DNA from: Nitrospirota bacterium
GTDB taxonomy: Bacteria; Nitrospirota; Thermodesulfovibrionia; Thermodesulfovibrionales; JdFR-85
DNA length: 64,000 bases
Assembly (NCBI GenBank): GCA_035873375.1
Contig: JAYWMQ010000061.1
Location: 1-64,000 of the forward strand
Reading direction: 5' to 3'
The position numbers and the translations under genes are program-made. Below the pieces are notes generated by a model. The model ran no database searches, was not told where the DNA came from, and saw nothing but the letters and a program-made list of their open reading frames with translations. This document shows, piece after piece, positions 8,899 through 19,211 of the stretch (its first letter is position 1; every line of letters starts with the position of its first letter).

Positions 8899-9902
8899 CC
8901 CCTTTGCAATTTCAACTCTTCCCTTTCATACTCTTCCTTCGGCTTTGAAAAGATCATCCTGCCGGCGGTGGTCTGCAGCACGCTTGTCACAGCAACGTCA
9001 ATCTTCTTCCCTATAAACCTCCTGCCGTTCTCTACAACAACCATTGTCCCGTCATCAAGGTACGCAACTCCCTGGTTGTATTCCTTTCCCTCCTTAAGGA
9101 CAAAGACATTCATGGTCTCTCCCGGAAGGACAACGGGTTTCAGGGTGTTGGCAAGCTCGTTGATATTCAGGACTGATACACCCTGGAGTTCTGCAACCTT
9201 GTTGAGATTAAAGTCATTTGTCATGACCTTTGCATCAAGCATCTTGGCAAGGGCTACAAGTTTTGCATCCACTTCCTTGATATTGGGGAAATCTTCTTCC
9301 ACTATCTTCACCGAGATATTGGGCATTTTCTGAATCCTGTGCAGTATGTCGAGGCCCCTTCTGCCCCGTGCCCTTTTATTAGAGTCGGAAGAGTCCGCAA
9401 TGTGCTGGAGTTCCTGAAGAATAAACTGGGGTATAATAAAGGTTCCTTCAATAAATCCCGTCTCGCAGATATCCGCTATCCTGCCGTCAATAATAACACT
9501 GGTATCAAGAAGCTTCAGATTGCTCTCAATGGCCTGTCCTTTAAAGAGCCTGAGGACACTGGAGATTGTAAGATTTCTCCCCCTGTTTGCACCCACAAGC
9601 AGACCACCATATCCTAAAATGGCATTTAAGGCAAAAGAAAGGCTGTTAATCTTGTCTGCAAGTACCGGCGACAAGGGAATTAAAACAAGCTTTGAAAATA
9701 GCAGACCAAAAAGAAGACCGATAAAGGCACCGATAAATCTGCCTGGTTTAACTTTTTGAAGAATGCTGTCTGACAAAAGGGTTATAATCCCTAAAATCAT
9801 GCCTGACACTGCCCCCCAGTACTCATAGCCGTACCTGCCGCCCATGTAAAACCCCCCGGACACAAAGGCTGCAAGTATCAAAAGCTTCATAAGTATCAGC
9901 AT
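8895..9902 (-). CDS. Membrane-anchored PIN-TRAM nuclease-like protein (YacL type)
   Basis: This 335-residue protein has about four hydrophobic helices in residues 1-105, a PIN domain starting at [11 protein letters not shown] (Asp133 as first acidic residue) with further acidic residues near 210-235 ([15 protein letters not shown]), and a C-terminal TRAM-like RNA-binding segment at about 275-330. This is the architecture of the YacL/YcaL-type PIN-TRAM family, which commonly neighbours ispD. A strong AGGAGGTG site precedes the ATG. The substrate RNA is unknown. Confidence 0.9.
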   Translation of the reverse strand: MLILMKLLILAAFVSGGFYMGGRYGYEYWGAVSGMILGIITLLSDSILQKVKPGRFIGAFIGLLFGLLFSKLVLIPLSPVLADKINSLSFALNAILGYGGLLVGANRGRNLTISSVLRLFKGQAIESNLKLLDTSVIIDGRIADICETGFIEGTFIIPQFILQELQHIADSSDSNKRARGRRGLDILHRIQKMPNISVKIVEEDFPNIKEVDAKLVALAKMLDAKVMTNDFNLNKVAELQGVSVLNINELANTLKPVVLPGETMNVFVLKEGKEYNQGVAYLDDGTMVVVENGRRFIGKKIDVAVTSVLQTTAGRMIFSKPKEEYEREELKLQRG

Positions 9903-9980
9903 TTTCTCACCTCCTCTCCCTGGCTGGTCTTTTTTTCAGAAACCAGAGACCAACGATTTTGGCTCCCCACCTAATGACTG

Positions 9981-11441
9981 CTATGGCTTCAGAGCCACAT
10001 AGAATTTCCTGCCCCCCCTGTTTAAGAACATCACAACCATCTCATCGGGTTTTATCCCGGAGACGATCTTCTTCCAGTCATCAATACCGTAAATCCTTTT
10101 CCTGTCTATCTCCTGTATCACATCGCCCTTCTTGATCCCCGCCTCCTGCGCTGCGCTGCCTGGATCGACATCAAGCACTACAACCCCCTTCTCTGACTGG
10201 TCAATTCCAAGCTGTTTGGCAATAGCGCCTGTCAACTCTGTTATTGTTATCCCTGCCAGGGCCTTCACATCATCAGGCTTCTCCTCAGGGATTGCAGAGG
10301 AAACCTCGGAAAACTCCGTTGGAAGCTCATTAACTACAACCCTGAATTTATTCTGTGTACTGTTACGTACAACCGTGATCTCCACCTCTGAGCCGACCTT
10401 GCTCTGGGCAACCATGTTTCTGAGGGTTGAAACACTCGTTATAGCCTTTCCATTGTACTGAGTGATTACATCACCCCTCTTTATGCCCGCCTTTTGTGCA
10501 GGGCTGTCCTTGAAGACATCACTTACAAGGGCTCCGGCAGTAGTCTTGAGGCCGAATTTTTCTGCCAGCTCCGGGGTCATGTCCTGAATGGTAACCCCAA
10601 GCCAGCCCCTGATAACCTTGCCTTCCTTCCGGAGCTGCTCCATAACACTCCTGACCATATTACTGGGGACTGCAAACCCTATCCCCTGATAACCGCCGCT
10701 CCGGGAGAATATGGCGGTATTTATACCCACGAGCTCACCCTGAATGTTGACGAGGGGACCACCTGAATTGCCCGGATTGATCGCTGCATCCGTCTGAATA
10801 AAATCCTCATAATCAGCGATTCCCACATTGGCCCGCCCAACGGCACTGACAATTCCCATTGTTACGGTGTGGCTGAGGCCGAAAGGATTGCCGATTGCAA
10901 GGACAAACTCTCCTACTTTCAGCTTTTCGGCATCACCCCATGGAACAGTGGGAAGGCCCTGCACATTTATCTTTACGAGCGCAAGGTCAGTCTTGGGGTC
11001 AGCCCCGACCACCTTGCCCGTAAGGGTTCTCCTGTCGTAAAGGGTCACCTTTATCTCATCGGCCTGTTCCACTACATGGTTGTTTGTAATGATATAGCCA
11101 TCATCTGAAACAATAACCCCTGAGCCGAGACTCTGCTCCTTCCACTTCCTGGGAAGTTCCTGGAAGGGATTGATGAAATCAAAGAATGGATCATTAAAGA
11201 TAGACGACCTTTCTCTCCGGACGGTCTTTTTAGTGGATATATTTACAACTGACGGAGAGACTGCCTCGACAATCTCTGCAAAGGCCCTGCTTGTATCCAC
11301 AACCTTTTGTGAAAGTAGCGGGGGTGTGTAAACGGTTCTCTGCGGAATCTTTACACGCTCGTATATTGAATAATAGGTGAGCCCGCCAATGAGGAATCCT
11401 ATAAGTAATGTTAATAACCCAAAAAGTATCTTCTTTTTCAT
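9981..11441 (-). CDS. degQ: DegQ/HtrA periplasmic serine protease with two PDZ domains
   Basis: This 486-residue protein begins with a signal anchor (residues 4-22) followed by a trypsin-like domain with His122 (TNNHVV), Asp152 (KTDLAL) and Ser226 (GNSGGPL). Two PDZ domains follow at about 275-365 and 395-485, each ending in a family-typical AGIKRGDVI or AGIKKGDVI loop. The role is periplasmic quality control. It is transcribed away from serC from a promoter whose -10 box lies only seven bases before the ATG, and no Shine-Dalgarno is visible. Confidence 0.95.
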   Translation of the reverse strand: MKKKILFGLLTLLIGFLIGGLTYYSIYERVKIPQRTVYTPPLLSQKVVDTSRAFAEIVEAVSPSVVNISTKKTVRRERSSIFNDPFFDFINPFQELPRKWKEQSLGSGVIVSDDGYIITNNHVVEQADEIKVTLYDRRTLTGKVVGADPKTDLALVKINVQGLPTVPWGDAEKLKVGEFVLAIGNPFGLSHTVTMGIVSAVGRANVGIADYEDFIQTDAAINPGNSGGPLVNIQGELVGINTAIFSRSGGYQGIGFAVPSNMVRSVMEQLRKEGKVIRGWLGVTIQDMTPELAEKFGLKTTAGALVSDVFKDSPAQKAGIKRGDVITQYNGKAITSVSTLRNMVAQSKVGSEVEITVVRNSTQNKFRVVVNELPTEFSEVSSAIPEEKPDDVKALAGITITELTGAIAKQLGIDQSEKGVVVLDVDPGSAAQEAGIKKGDVIQEIDRKRIYGIDDWKKIVSGIKPDEMVVMFLNRGGRKFYVALKP

Positions 11442-11448
11442 TACTTTT

Positions 11449-11478
11449 ATTATAATAGTCAGTCTGGGATAAATGCAA
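11449..11478 (-). promoter_or_regulatory. Predicted promoter of degQ giving a near-leaderless transcript
   Basis: On the minus strand TTGCAT (11473-11478), an 18-bp spacer and TATAAT (11449-11454) precede the degQ ATG by seven bases. Initiation at the usual distance would start at or within a base or two of the start codon. Confidence 0.55.
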
Positions 11479-11537
11479 AATTTAAAATAAAATATCCTGA
11501 TGTTATATTAGCAGACACAGGGAAAAAGGAGTGCAAT

Positions 11538-12620
11538 ATGTCACGAGTATTTAACTTCAGTGCCGGACCGGCCATGCTGCCTGTAGATGTTCTGGAACAG
11601 GCTTCAGCTGAGATGGTGGACTGGCACGGCACCGGCATGTCAGTAATGGAGATGAGTCATCGCGGCAAGGAATTTACCTCCATTGCAGAGAAGGCCGAGG
11701 CCGACCTGAGAGAGATCCTGTCCATTCCTGATAACTATAAGAGCCTTTTTCTCCAGGGCGGTGCTTCCAGTCAGTTTGCCATGGTTCCCATGAACCTGCT
11801 GAGGGGCAGGGATACCGCAGACTACATCAACACAGGCTCCTGGTCCAAAAAGGCTATTACCGAGGCCGGGCGTTTCTGTAATGTAAACATAGCTGCAACG
11901 GCTGAGGCAAGCAATTTCACTACAATACCGCCACGGCAGCAGTGGTCTCTCAACCCTGACGCTGCCTATGTCCACTACACACCCAACGAGACGATCGGCG
12001 GAGTTGAGTTTCACGGGATACCGGATGTTGGTAATGTTCCCCTTGTTGCCGATATGTCTTCGACCATCCTCTCACGGCCTGTTGATGTCTCCAGGTTTGG
12101 AGTGATCTATGCAGGGGCGCAGAAGAATATAGGTCCTGCCGGTCTGACCATTGTAATAGTACGGGATGACCTTTTGGGGGAAACCATTCCCGGCACACCC
12201 ACAATGTTCAACTATGAGACACATGCTAAGGCTGGGTCCATGTATAACACGCCCCCCACATACAGCTGGTATATTGCCGGTCTGGTATTTGAGTGGATAA
12301 AGAAAAAGGGCGGAATCAAGGCAATAGCTGAGATCAACAAACGCAAGTCCGATAAACTCTATGCCTTCATTGACAACTCGGGCTTCTATAGCAACCCGGT
12401 TGCTCCGGACTACCGTTCATGGATGAATATACCATTTGTACTGGCCAAGCCTGAACTTGACGGCAAATTTCTTGAGTTGGCAAGGGATGCAGGGCTGGTA
12501 AACCTTAAAGGACACCGGTCCGTCGGGGGAATGCGCGCAAGCATATATAATGCAATGCCCGAAGAGGGTGTGGATGCGTTGATTGCATTCATGGCTGACT
12601 TCGAGAAGAAATACGCCTGA
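11538..12620 (+). CDS. serC: Phosphoserine aminotransferase
   Basis: This 360-residue protein makes 3-phosphoserine from 3-phosphohydroxypyruvate and glutamate. The PLP lysine is Lys196 in [21 protein letters not shown] at the N-terminus and the C-terminal [16 protein letters not shown] are hallmark class V SerC segments. A good AAAGGAG site precedes the ATG. serA, the enzyme for the step before, follows after a 166-bp spacer. Confidence 0.97.
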   Translation: MSRVFNFSAGPAMLPVDVLEQASAEMVDWHGTGMSVMEMSHRGKEFTSIAEKAEADLREILSIPDNYKSLFLQGGASSQFAMVPMNLLRGRDTADYINTGSWSKKAITEAGRFCNVNIAATAEASNFTTIPPRQQWSLNPDAAYVHYTPNETIGGVEFHGIPDVGNVPLVADMSSTILSRPVDVSRFGVIYAGAQKNIGPAGLTIVIVRDDLLGETIPGTPTMFNYETHAKAGSMYNTPPTYSWYIAGLVFEWIKKKGGIKAIAEINKRKSDKLYAFIDNSGFYSNPVAPDYRSWMNIPFVLAKPELDGKFLELARDAGLVNLKGHRSVGGMRASIYNAMPEEGVDALIAFMADFEKKYA

Positions 12621-12647
12621 CGTACGAGAGACCCGGATCAAAGGTTT

Positions 12648-12716
12648 GGGCTTGCCTTCATCCCCGGCTGAATGGGTGCCGGAGGTTTGGTTGAGTTTCG
12701 GGTATCCGGCAAGCTT
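12648..12716 (+). other. Nested inverted repeat in the serC-serA spacer
   Basis: GCTTGCC (12650-12656) pairs with GGCAAGC (12708-12714), and a shorter CCGGC/GCCGG stem lies inside. There is no T-run directly after it, so it is not a typical intrinsic terminator. An AT-rich stretch follows just before the serA ribosome site (AGGAGG) and could hold a promoter. Confidence 0.35.
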
Positions 12717-12786
12717 CCTTATAATTTAATGATACTAAGTAAAGATAATTAATGATATTAAGTTAAAAACAGGAGGAACAAAAGTA

Positions 12787-14364
12787 ATGAAGGTTCTTGT
12801 AAGTGACAATATCTCTCCAAAGGGTGTTGAACTGATGAAGAAGGCCGGCATTCACGTGGATGTCAAAACCGGAATGACCCCTGAGGAACTGAAGGCCTGT
12901 ATTGCAGAATATCACGGCCTGGTCATAAGGAGTGCCACAACCGTGACCGCAGAGATTATTGAAGCAGCCACCAGCCTGAAGGTAATCGGCAGGGCCGGCT
13001 CAGGTCTTGATAATGTTGATAAAGACAGTGCCACGAAAAGGGGCATTGTTGTGATGAATACCCCTGGTGGAAATACCATTACAACAGCAGAGCATGCGAT
13101 TGCACTGATGTTCGCACTTGCAAGGAATATCCCGCAGGCCACCTATTCGATGAAAGAGGGAAAGTGGGAGAAGAAGAAGTTTATGGGAGTTGAACTCTTT
13201 AACAAGACCCTCGGAATTCTCGGACTCGGAAATATAGGTTCACAGGTAGCCCGGCGTGCCCATGCATTTGAGATGAATGTGATTGGTTATGACCCCTTTC
13301 TGAGTGACGAAAAGGCGGGGGAGCTCGGGGTGGAAAAGGTGAGCATAAGCGAACTTTTTAAACGCTCTGATTTCATAACGATCCATACGCCCCTTACGGC
13401 CGAGACCAGAAACCTTGTTAACCGTGAGACCATAGAGACCATGAAGGATGGCGTATATATCATTAACTGCGCCAGGGGCGGGATTGTAAATGAAAAGGAC
13501 CTTGGTGATGCAATTCGGTCAGGAAAGCTTGGTGGCGCTGCGCTGGATGTATTTGAGAAGGAGCCGCCTGAGGACCTCAGCCTGATAAAGCTCGACCGTG
13601 TTATCTGCACCCCCCATCTCGCTGCATCCACGAGGGAGGCCCAGGAGAATGTGGCCATCGCCATAGCAGAGCAGGTGGTCGATTACCTGCTGAACGGCAC
13701 CATACGTAATGCCGTAAATTTCCCCTCCATTCCTGCTGATCAGTTGCCACGGCTCAGGCCTTATATCACATTGGCAGAGGCACTGGGCAGCTTTGCGGCT
13801 CAGGTATATGAGGGAGGGATAACAGAGGTAACAGTAGAGTTCAGGGGAGAGGCCGGGGAAATAGATACGAAACCCGTCACCATTGCCGCACTCAAGGGTC
13901 TGCTTACACCCATACTGACCGAGACCGTGAATTTTGTTAATGCCCCGCTGATAGCCAGAGAGCGCGGCATAGAGGTAAAGGAGATGAGGAGTCCGGATTC
14001 CGGTAATTTTCATAATATGCTCGTCATCAAGGTAAAGGCCAACGGGAAAGAGAATTCGGTCTATGGCACCCTGTACGGAAAGAAAGAGCCCCGGATCATA
14101 CGTGTTGACAGTTTTCCTGTTGAGATTATCCCCGAGGGTATCATGCTCTATATTCACAACAAGGACCGTCCGGGGGTAATCGGCAATATCGGGGCACTGC
14201 TTGGCAAAAATAATATAAACATTGCAAGAATGCATTTTGGACGTGAATCTGCGGCCGGGATGGCCATATCCGTTGTCAGCGTGGACGCTGAAGTGAGTGC
14301 CGGTCTGCTTGATGAGATAAGAGAACTCCCAAATATCATTTCCGTCAGGCTCATCAGATTGTAA
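12787..14364 (+). CDS. serA: D-3-phosphoglycerate dehydrogenase with ASB and ACT domains
   Basis: This 525-residue protein catalyses the first step of serine synthesis. The NAD-binding site is GILGLGNIGSQVARRA near residue 145. Catalytic residues of the family appear as Arg in NCARGGI, Glu in VFEKEPP and His in TPHLAAST. The length and the C-terminus (an intervening domain near 320-450, then an ACT domain from IPEGIMLYIHNKDRPGV) match the long SerA form, which can be feedback-controlled by serine. It is separated from hisZ by two bases. Confidence 0.97.
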   Translation: MKVLVSDNISPKGVELMKKAGIHVDVKTGMTPEELKACIAEYHGLVIRSATTVTAEIIEAATSLKVIGRAGSGLDNVDKDSATKRGIVVMNTPGGNTITTAEHAIALMFALARNIPQATYSMKEGKWEKKKFMGVELFNKTLGILGLGNIGSQVARRAHAFEMNVIGYDPFLSDEKAGELGVEKVSISELFKRSDFITIHTPLTAETRNLVNRETIETMKDGVYIINCARGGIVNEKDLGDAIRSGKLGGAALDVFEKEPPEDLSLIKLDRVICTPHLAASTREAQENVAIAIAEQVVDYLLNGTIRNAVNFPSIPADQLPRLRPYITLAEALGSFAAQVYEGGITEVTVEFRGEAGEIDTKPVTIAALKGLLTPILTETVNFVNAPLIARERGIEVKEMRSPDSGNFHNMLVIKVKANGKENSVYGTLYGKKEPRIIRVDSFPVEIIPEGIMLYIHNKDRPGVIGNIGALLGKNNINIARMHFGRESAAGMAISVVSVDAEVSAGLLDEIRELPNIISVRLIRL

Positions 14365-14366
14365 CA

Positions 14367-15647
14367 ATGACCGCCCTGCTCTCAGACCGCCCCATGAGCC
14401 CCAGAGGATGTATAAACCTTTTGCCCGGTTATGCTGAAAGAAAACGGGCACTTGAGTCCCAATGCCTTGATACCATGAGAAGGTGGGGCTACAGGGAGGT
14501 AATAACTCCGATATTTGAGTATCTTGACGTAATATCCCGTGGTGCCGGAGAGGACCTTATAGAGAGCGGCTACAAGCTGACCGACCGCCAGAGTGGCAGG
14601 GTCATGATCCTGCGACCTGATGTTACACCACAGATTGCAAGGATTGCAGGCACGGCGCTTCGCGATATACGCCCTTTGCGCCTTTCTTATTGCCTGAATG
14701 TCTTCAGGTATGAAAAAGTGCATGGGGGCAGGCAGAGAGAGAGCTTTCAGTTAGGTGCAGAGCTTGTAGGCATAAAGGAGCCGGAGGGAGATGCCGAGAT
14801 AATCTCCCTTTTTACGGAGGTGCTAAGGTCAGCCCACCTGAAGGATTACAGGATATCCATGGGGCAGAGAGATTTTTTGAGGGGGTTTTGGGAGCAGGAA
14901 AGACTCATTCCCCATATCGGGAGACTGAAGTCCATTTTTGTCCGTAAGGATACCTCCGGGCTTTATGGTCTTCACAAGGCCGGCATACTTACGGAGCAGG
15001 AGCTGAGACTGTATGAAGAGATAATGTATCTATACGGAGATGAAGATATTCTCGGGAAGGCGGAAAGCCTTGTCAACAATCCTGTTTCAGAGGCTGCCCT
15101 GAAAAATCTTCAGGAGGTATACGGATTTATGAAGACCCATGGTGTTCACAGGAAGGTCATATTTGACCTCTCGGAGGCCAGGGGGTTTGATTATCATACA
15201 GGGGTTTTCTTTGAGGCGTTTATTCCGGAAGGGGGCCTTTTAATCGGGTGTGGCGGGAGGTATGACTCCCTCGTCGGCTCCTTTGGCGATGAATCCCCAG
15301 CTACAGGGTTTTCCATTGATCTGGGGAATATACTGAATGTCTCAAAAAAGGCGGCACCTGAAAGGATCTCGATACTTATCGTTGATCTTACCGCTGGCAA
15401 GACCATGGCGCTGAGGCTCGCAAAGGAGTTGAGGGAAAAGGGTTTTGATGCGGTCAGGGATATTATAAAGAGGCCTTTTGAAAGCTCCCTTGAGTACGCA
15501 AAACTCAATGAAATCAAGTATGTAATAAAGATCGAAGGAGCAGGGAAGGGGGGAAAACTGGTATCATTAATATGCCCGGGCAAGGGCAGTGAGGATTCAG
15601 GCCAGCTTGATGAGGTCAGGACAATCATGAGCAAGTTCAGTAAATGA
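14367..15647 (+). CDS. hisZ: ATP phosphoribosyltransferase regulatory subunit
   Basis: This 426-residue protein is a class II aminoacyl-tRNA-synthetase-like fold close to HisS but acting as the regulatory partner of short-form HisG. Motifs seen are GCINLLPGYAERKRALE at the N-terminus, YEKVHGGRQRESFQLGAE and the C-terminal GGLLIGCGGRYDSL. Its place directly before purA is a common hisZ context and supports hisZ over hisS. It implies that a short HisG lies elsewhere in the genome. Confidence 0.88.
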   Translation: MTALLSDRPMSPRGCINLLPGYAERKRALESQCLDTMRRWGYREVITPIFEYLDVISRGAGEDLIESGYKLTDRQSGRVMILRPDVTPQIARIAGTALRDIRPLRLSYCLNVFRYEKVHGGRQRESFQLGAELVGIKEPEGDAEIISLFTEVLRSAHLKDYRISMGQRDFLRGFWEQERLIPHIGRLKSIFVRKDTSGLYGLHKAGILTEQELRLYEEIMYLYGDEDILGKAESLVNNPVSEAALKNLQEVYGFMKTHGVHRKVIFDLSEARGFDYHTGVFFEAFIPEGGLLIGCGGRYDSLVGSFGDESPATGFSIDLGNILNVSKKAAPERISILIVDLTAGKTMALRLAKELREKGFDAVRDIIKRPFESSLEYAKLNEIKYVIKIEGAGKGGKLVSLICPGKGSEDSGQLDEVRTIMSKFSK

Positions 15648-15667
15648 CAGGAAATCAAAAAGCGTAA

Positions 15668-16995
<1,328 letters not shown>

Positions 16996-16996
<1 letters not shown>

Positions 16997-17499
16997 TGTC
17001 GAGAAGGAGACATAAACGATATACAAAACGAATAGAGACCGAGTTTAGTTCCGGAGACATGCACTTCCGGGGCATATCCTCCGATCTTTCAGAAAAGGGA
17101 CTCTTTATCAGGACACAGCATGGTTTTGTCCCCGGGACTACGGTTAATATAAAACTGAGGCTTCCTGATGGCTCAGCTCCACATTTGAGGGGGTTGGTGA
17201 AACGGACGGTAAAGACCCATTTACAGTTTGTAAAAAACGGTATGGGGATAGAGATTCTTGAAAGCGACAGTACTTATATAAGGTTCGTCAGGGAAGAACT
17301 CATCGGCATACCTGACAATACATCAAAGCCATCAGATGTCGTGGAGGTCAAAACCAATTCCCGGTCTGAGGCGGAGGAGGATCAGGAAGAGGCATTTATA
17401 CTCCAGGCATGTCCTGCCTGCGGGATAAAGAACAGGGTCAAGGTTGCAGCACTCTCCATGAAACCAAGATGCGGAAAATGTGGAAGCTCTTTAACCTGA
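16996..17499 (+). CDS. PilZ-domain protein with C-terminal zinc ribbon
   Basis: In this 167-residue protein, the arginine cluster RRRHKR (3-8) and DLSEKG (31-36) form the two-part c-di-GMP signature of PilZ domains, so binding of the messenger is likely. After an acidic linker (about 115-137) the tail has CPACGIKNRVKV and CGKCGSSL, a ribbon resembling the N-terminal zinc finger of thioredoxin 2. The partner is unknown. It is coupled to purA, and its 3' end overlaps the comF start. Confidence 0.8.
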
Positions 17500-18179
17500 T
17501 CTTCCCTTCAACGTGTCCTTCCTGTGACAGACTCACAGACGGCTTGAAATACGCTCCCTTTTGCACTGACTGCTGGCAATCATTAACTCATAACCCTGAT
17601 ACAAAAAGATGTCGCACCTGTGGCATTGCGCTCCCTCCGGATTACTCCTTCAAGTGTATAACCTGCATAAAAGAGAGGCCTCACTACAAAAAAATATACG
17701 TCTTTGGGGACTATGAGGGAGCACTGAAGGCAGCAATCAATCTCCTGAAGTTTGAAAAGGTTCGAAGGCTCTCCATGCCGCTTGGTAAACTCCTTGCCGG
17801 TCTTCCGTTGCCGCCTGTGGATGTAATCCTGCCAGTCCCCCTGAGTAAGGAGAGGCTGATTCTGAGGGGCTTTAATCAGAGCCATCTCCTGTGCCGGATT
17901 CTCTCCAGGGAATTCTCGCTTCCCCTGGAGCCAAACATCCTCGTTAAGCCCAGAGACATACAGCCTCAGAGCCTCCTGTCAAGGGCAAAACGCCTGAAAA
18001 ATCCAAGAGGTGCCTTCTCGGTCATCAGCCCCGGCAAAAAACTTCTGCCCCGCCGGGTCTTTATTGTTGACGATGTAATGACAACCGGTGCCACTATTAA
18101 TGAATGCGCAAGGGTTCTCCTCCGTGCAGGCGTGCAAGAGGTCTATGGAGCTGTTCTTGCCCGGACAAAATCCGAATAA
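17469..18179 (+). CDS. comF: ComF-family phosphoribosyltransferase-like protein
   Basis: This is 236 residues if started at the ATG at 17469. An in-frame ATG at 17478 is also possible, and longer versions would run far into the PilZ gene. The N-terminus has the ComF zinc finger (CPSCDRL, FCTDCW, CRTCG, CITC), and the C-terminal PRPP-binding signature is VFIVDDVMTTGATINECARV. ComF proteins are linked to DNA uptake in competent species, but many non-competent bacteria carry them. The zinc-plus-PRTase layout is complete. Confidence 0.88.
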   Translation: MRKMWKLFNLIFPSTCPSCDRLTDGLKYAPFCTDCWQSLTHNPDTKRCRTCGIALPPDYSFKCITCIKERPHYKKIYVFGDYEGALKAAINLLKFEKVRRLSMPLGKLLAGLPLPPVDVILPVPLSKERLILRGFNQSHLLCRILSREFSLPLEPNILVKPRDIQPQSLLSRAKRLKNPRGAFSVISPGKKLLPRRVFIVDDVMTTGATINECARVLLRAGVQEVYGAVLARTKSE

Positions 18180-18416
18180 CCCGGGACAGTTATCAGGCAA
18201 TCGTTGAATTACCTTGCTTTTTTTAATTAAAAAAGTTTTTAATAATTATAATTAGTAAAGGTCCTGATTGCCCGGGACATCTGCAACCTCAAATAAAGGC
18301 GGACGGCAATAATAAATCCGCGATAACCGCGCCGGAAACAGAACATGGAAATCCTGCTGAACTGATAACAATAGTGCGCCAAGGCTTACAGGGTTAAGTG
18401 GAGTGAATGAGTTAAG
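18180..18416. other. Spacer with direct repeat CCCGGGACA and AT-rich promoter-like core
   Basis: CCCGGGACA occurs at 18180-18188 and 18271-18279. Nearby CAGGCAATC and GATTGCCCG are nearly inverse to each other. The AT-rich stretch between them contains TATAAT (18247-18252). The arrangement could be an operator/promoter for the downstream MerR-type gene, but no clear -35 box is seen. Confidence 0.35.
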
Positions 18417-18875
18417 ATGAAAGAAAAGAAAAAGACAAGAAAGGATATGACGGAAGAGGAAAAGATGGCGATGCCTCTTTATCCCATAGGGATCGTGGCT
18501 GAATTAATCGGCACCACGGACCAGACCCTGCGGCTTTATGAAAAGCACGGTCTGATAAAACCTTCACGGAGAAACAAGAACAGATACTATTCTGAAAACG
18601 ATATCAAATGGCTGAAATGCCTGAGGGATCTCATCCATATAAAGAAGATAAGTATTGAGGGGATCAAGAAGCTCCTCGAGTATGCCCCGTGCTGGCAGAT
18701 AACCGACTGTCCGGAAAAGACAAGAGACTTCTGTTCCGCCTATATCGACAAGAGCAAACCCTGCTGGGAGCTCAACCGCATGATATGTAACAGTGAACCC
18801 GGCAGGATATGTGAAGACTGCATTGTCTATATCTCACAGGTGGTCGGGAAACTATCGGAACCAGAGCCTGATTAG
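18417..18875 (+). CDS. MerR-family regulator with Cys-rich C-terminus
   Basis: This is 152 residues from this ATG; a start at 18465 with a better spaced GAGG is possible. The winged-helix MerR reader is at about 22-90 (YPIGIVAELIGTTDQTLRLYEKHGLIKPSRRN). The tail holds eight cysteines arranged CWQITDC, FCSAY, CWEL, ICN and CEDC. MerR proteins sense metals, drugs or redox signals through C-terminal residues; the CW-x-x-x-x-C pattern suggests metal or Fe-S binding, but the ligand is unknown. It converges on the TPR gene, their stop codons overlapping by 4 nt. Confidence 0.8.
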   Translation: MKEKKKTRKDMTEEEKMAMPLYPIGIVAELIGTTDQTLRLYEKHGLIKPSRRNKNRYYSENDIKWLKCLRDLIHIKKISIEGIKKLLEYAPCWQITDCPEKTRDFCSAYIDKSKPCWELNRMICNSEPGRICEDCIVYISQVVGKLSEPEPD

Positions 18876-19189
18876 GGTTTTGCACGCTGGAAATCTATCT
18901 TTTCAGGTCTGAACTCCGGGTCCACCAAGTATGCCTCATCAAAATACTTCCTTGCCTCCTGGTACCTGCCAAGCTCATACAGGGCGTATCCCATAAGGTA
19001 ATATGCTGATGGTTCCGGTCTTTTCTGCAGGTAATCCCTCAGTTCCTTAACCGCTTCCTTGAATTTGCCCTCTTTATACAGGTAGAGCGCATGGTCATAA
19101 GTGCCGTTTGGCTGGGCATTCAGAATACCTGGAACCATTATCAGTGACAAAGAGATTATCATAACAAAACATAAAACAACCCTTTTCAT
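18872..19189 (-). CDS. Exported TPR-repeat protein
   Basis: This is 105 residues from the ATG at 19189, preceded by AGGAGGATGGT; an upstream in-frame start has no such site and would delay the signal peptide. Residues 1-25 are a signal peptide ending near ILNAQ. Two tetratricopeptide repeats follow (YDHALYLYKEGKFKEAVKEL and AYYLMGYALYELGRYQEARK). It is probably periplasmic and cotranscribed with the upstream penicillin-binding protein gene, so a scaffold role in wall synthesis is possible. Confidence 0.75.
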   Translation of the reverse strand: MKRVVLCFVMIISLSLIMVPGILNAQPNGTYDHALYLYKEGKFKEAVKELRDYLQKRPEPSAYYLMGYALYELGRYQEARKYFDEAYLVDPEFRPEKIDFQRAKP

Positions 19190-19211
19190 ACCATCCTCCT
19201 TTGGTGTTTGA

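Noticed and set aside
14367-15647. Histidyl-tRNA synthetase (HisS) instead of HisZ
   Set aside because: The divergent catalytic motifs and the position just before purA fit HisZ better.
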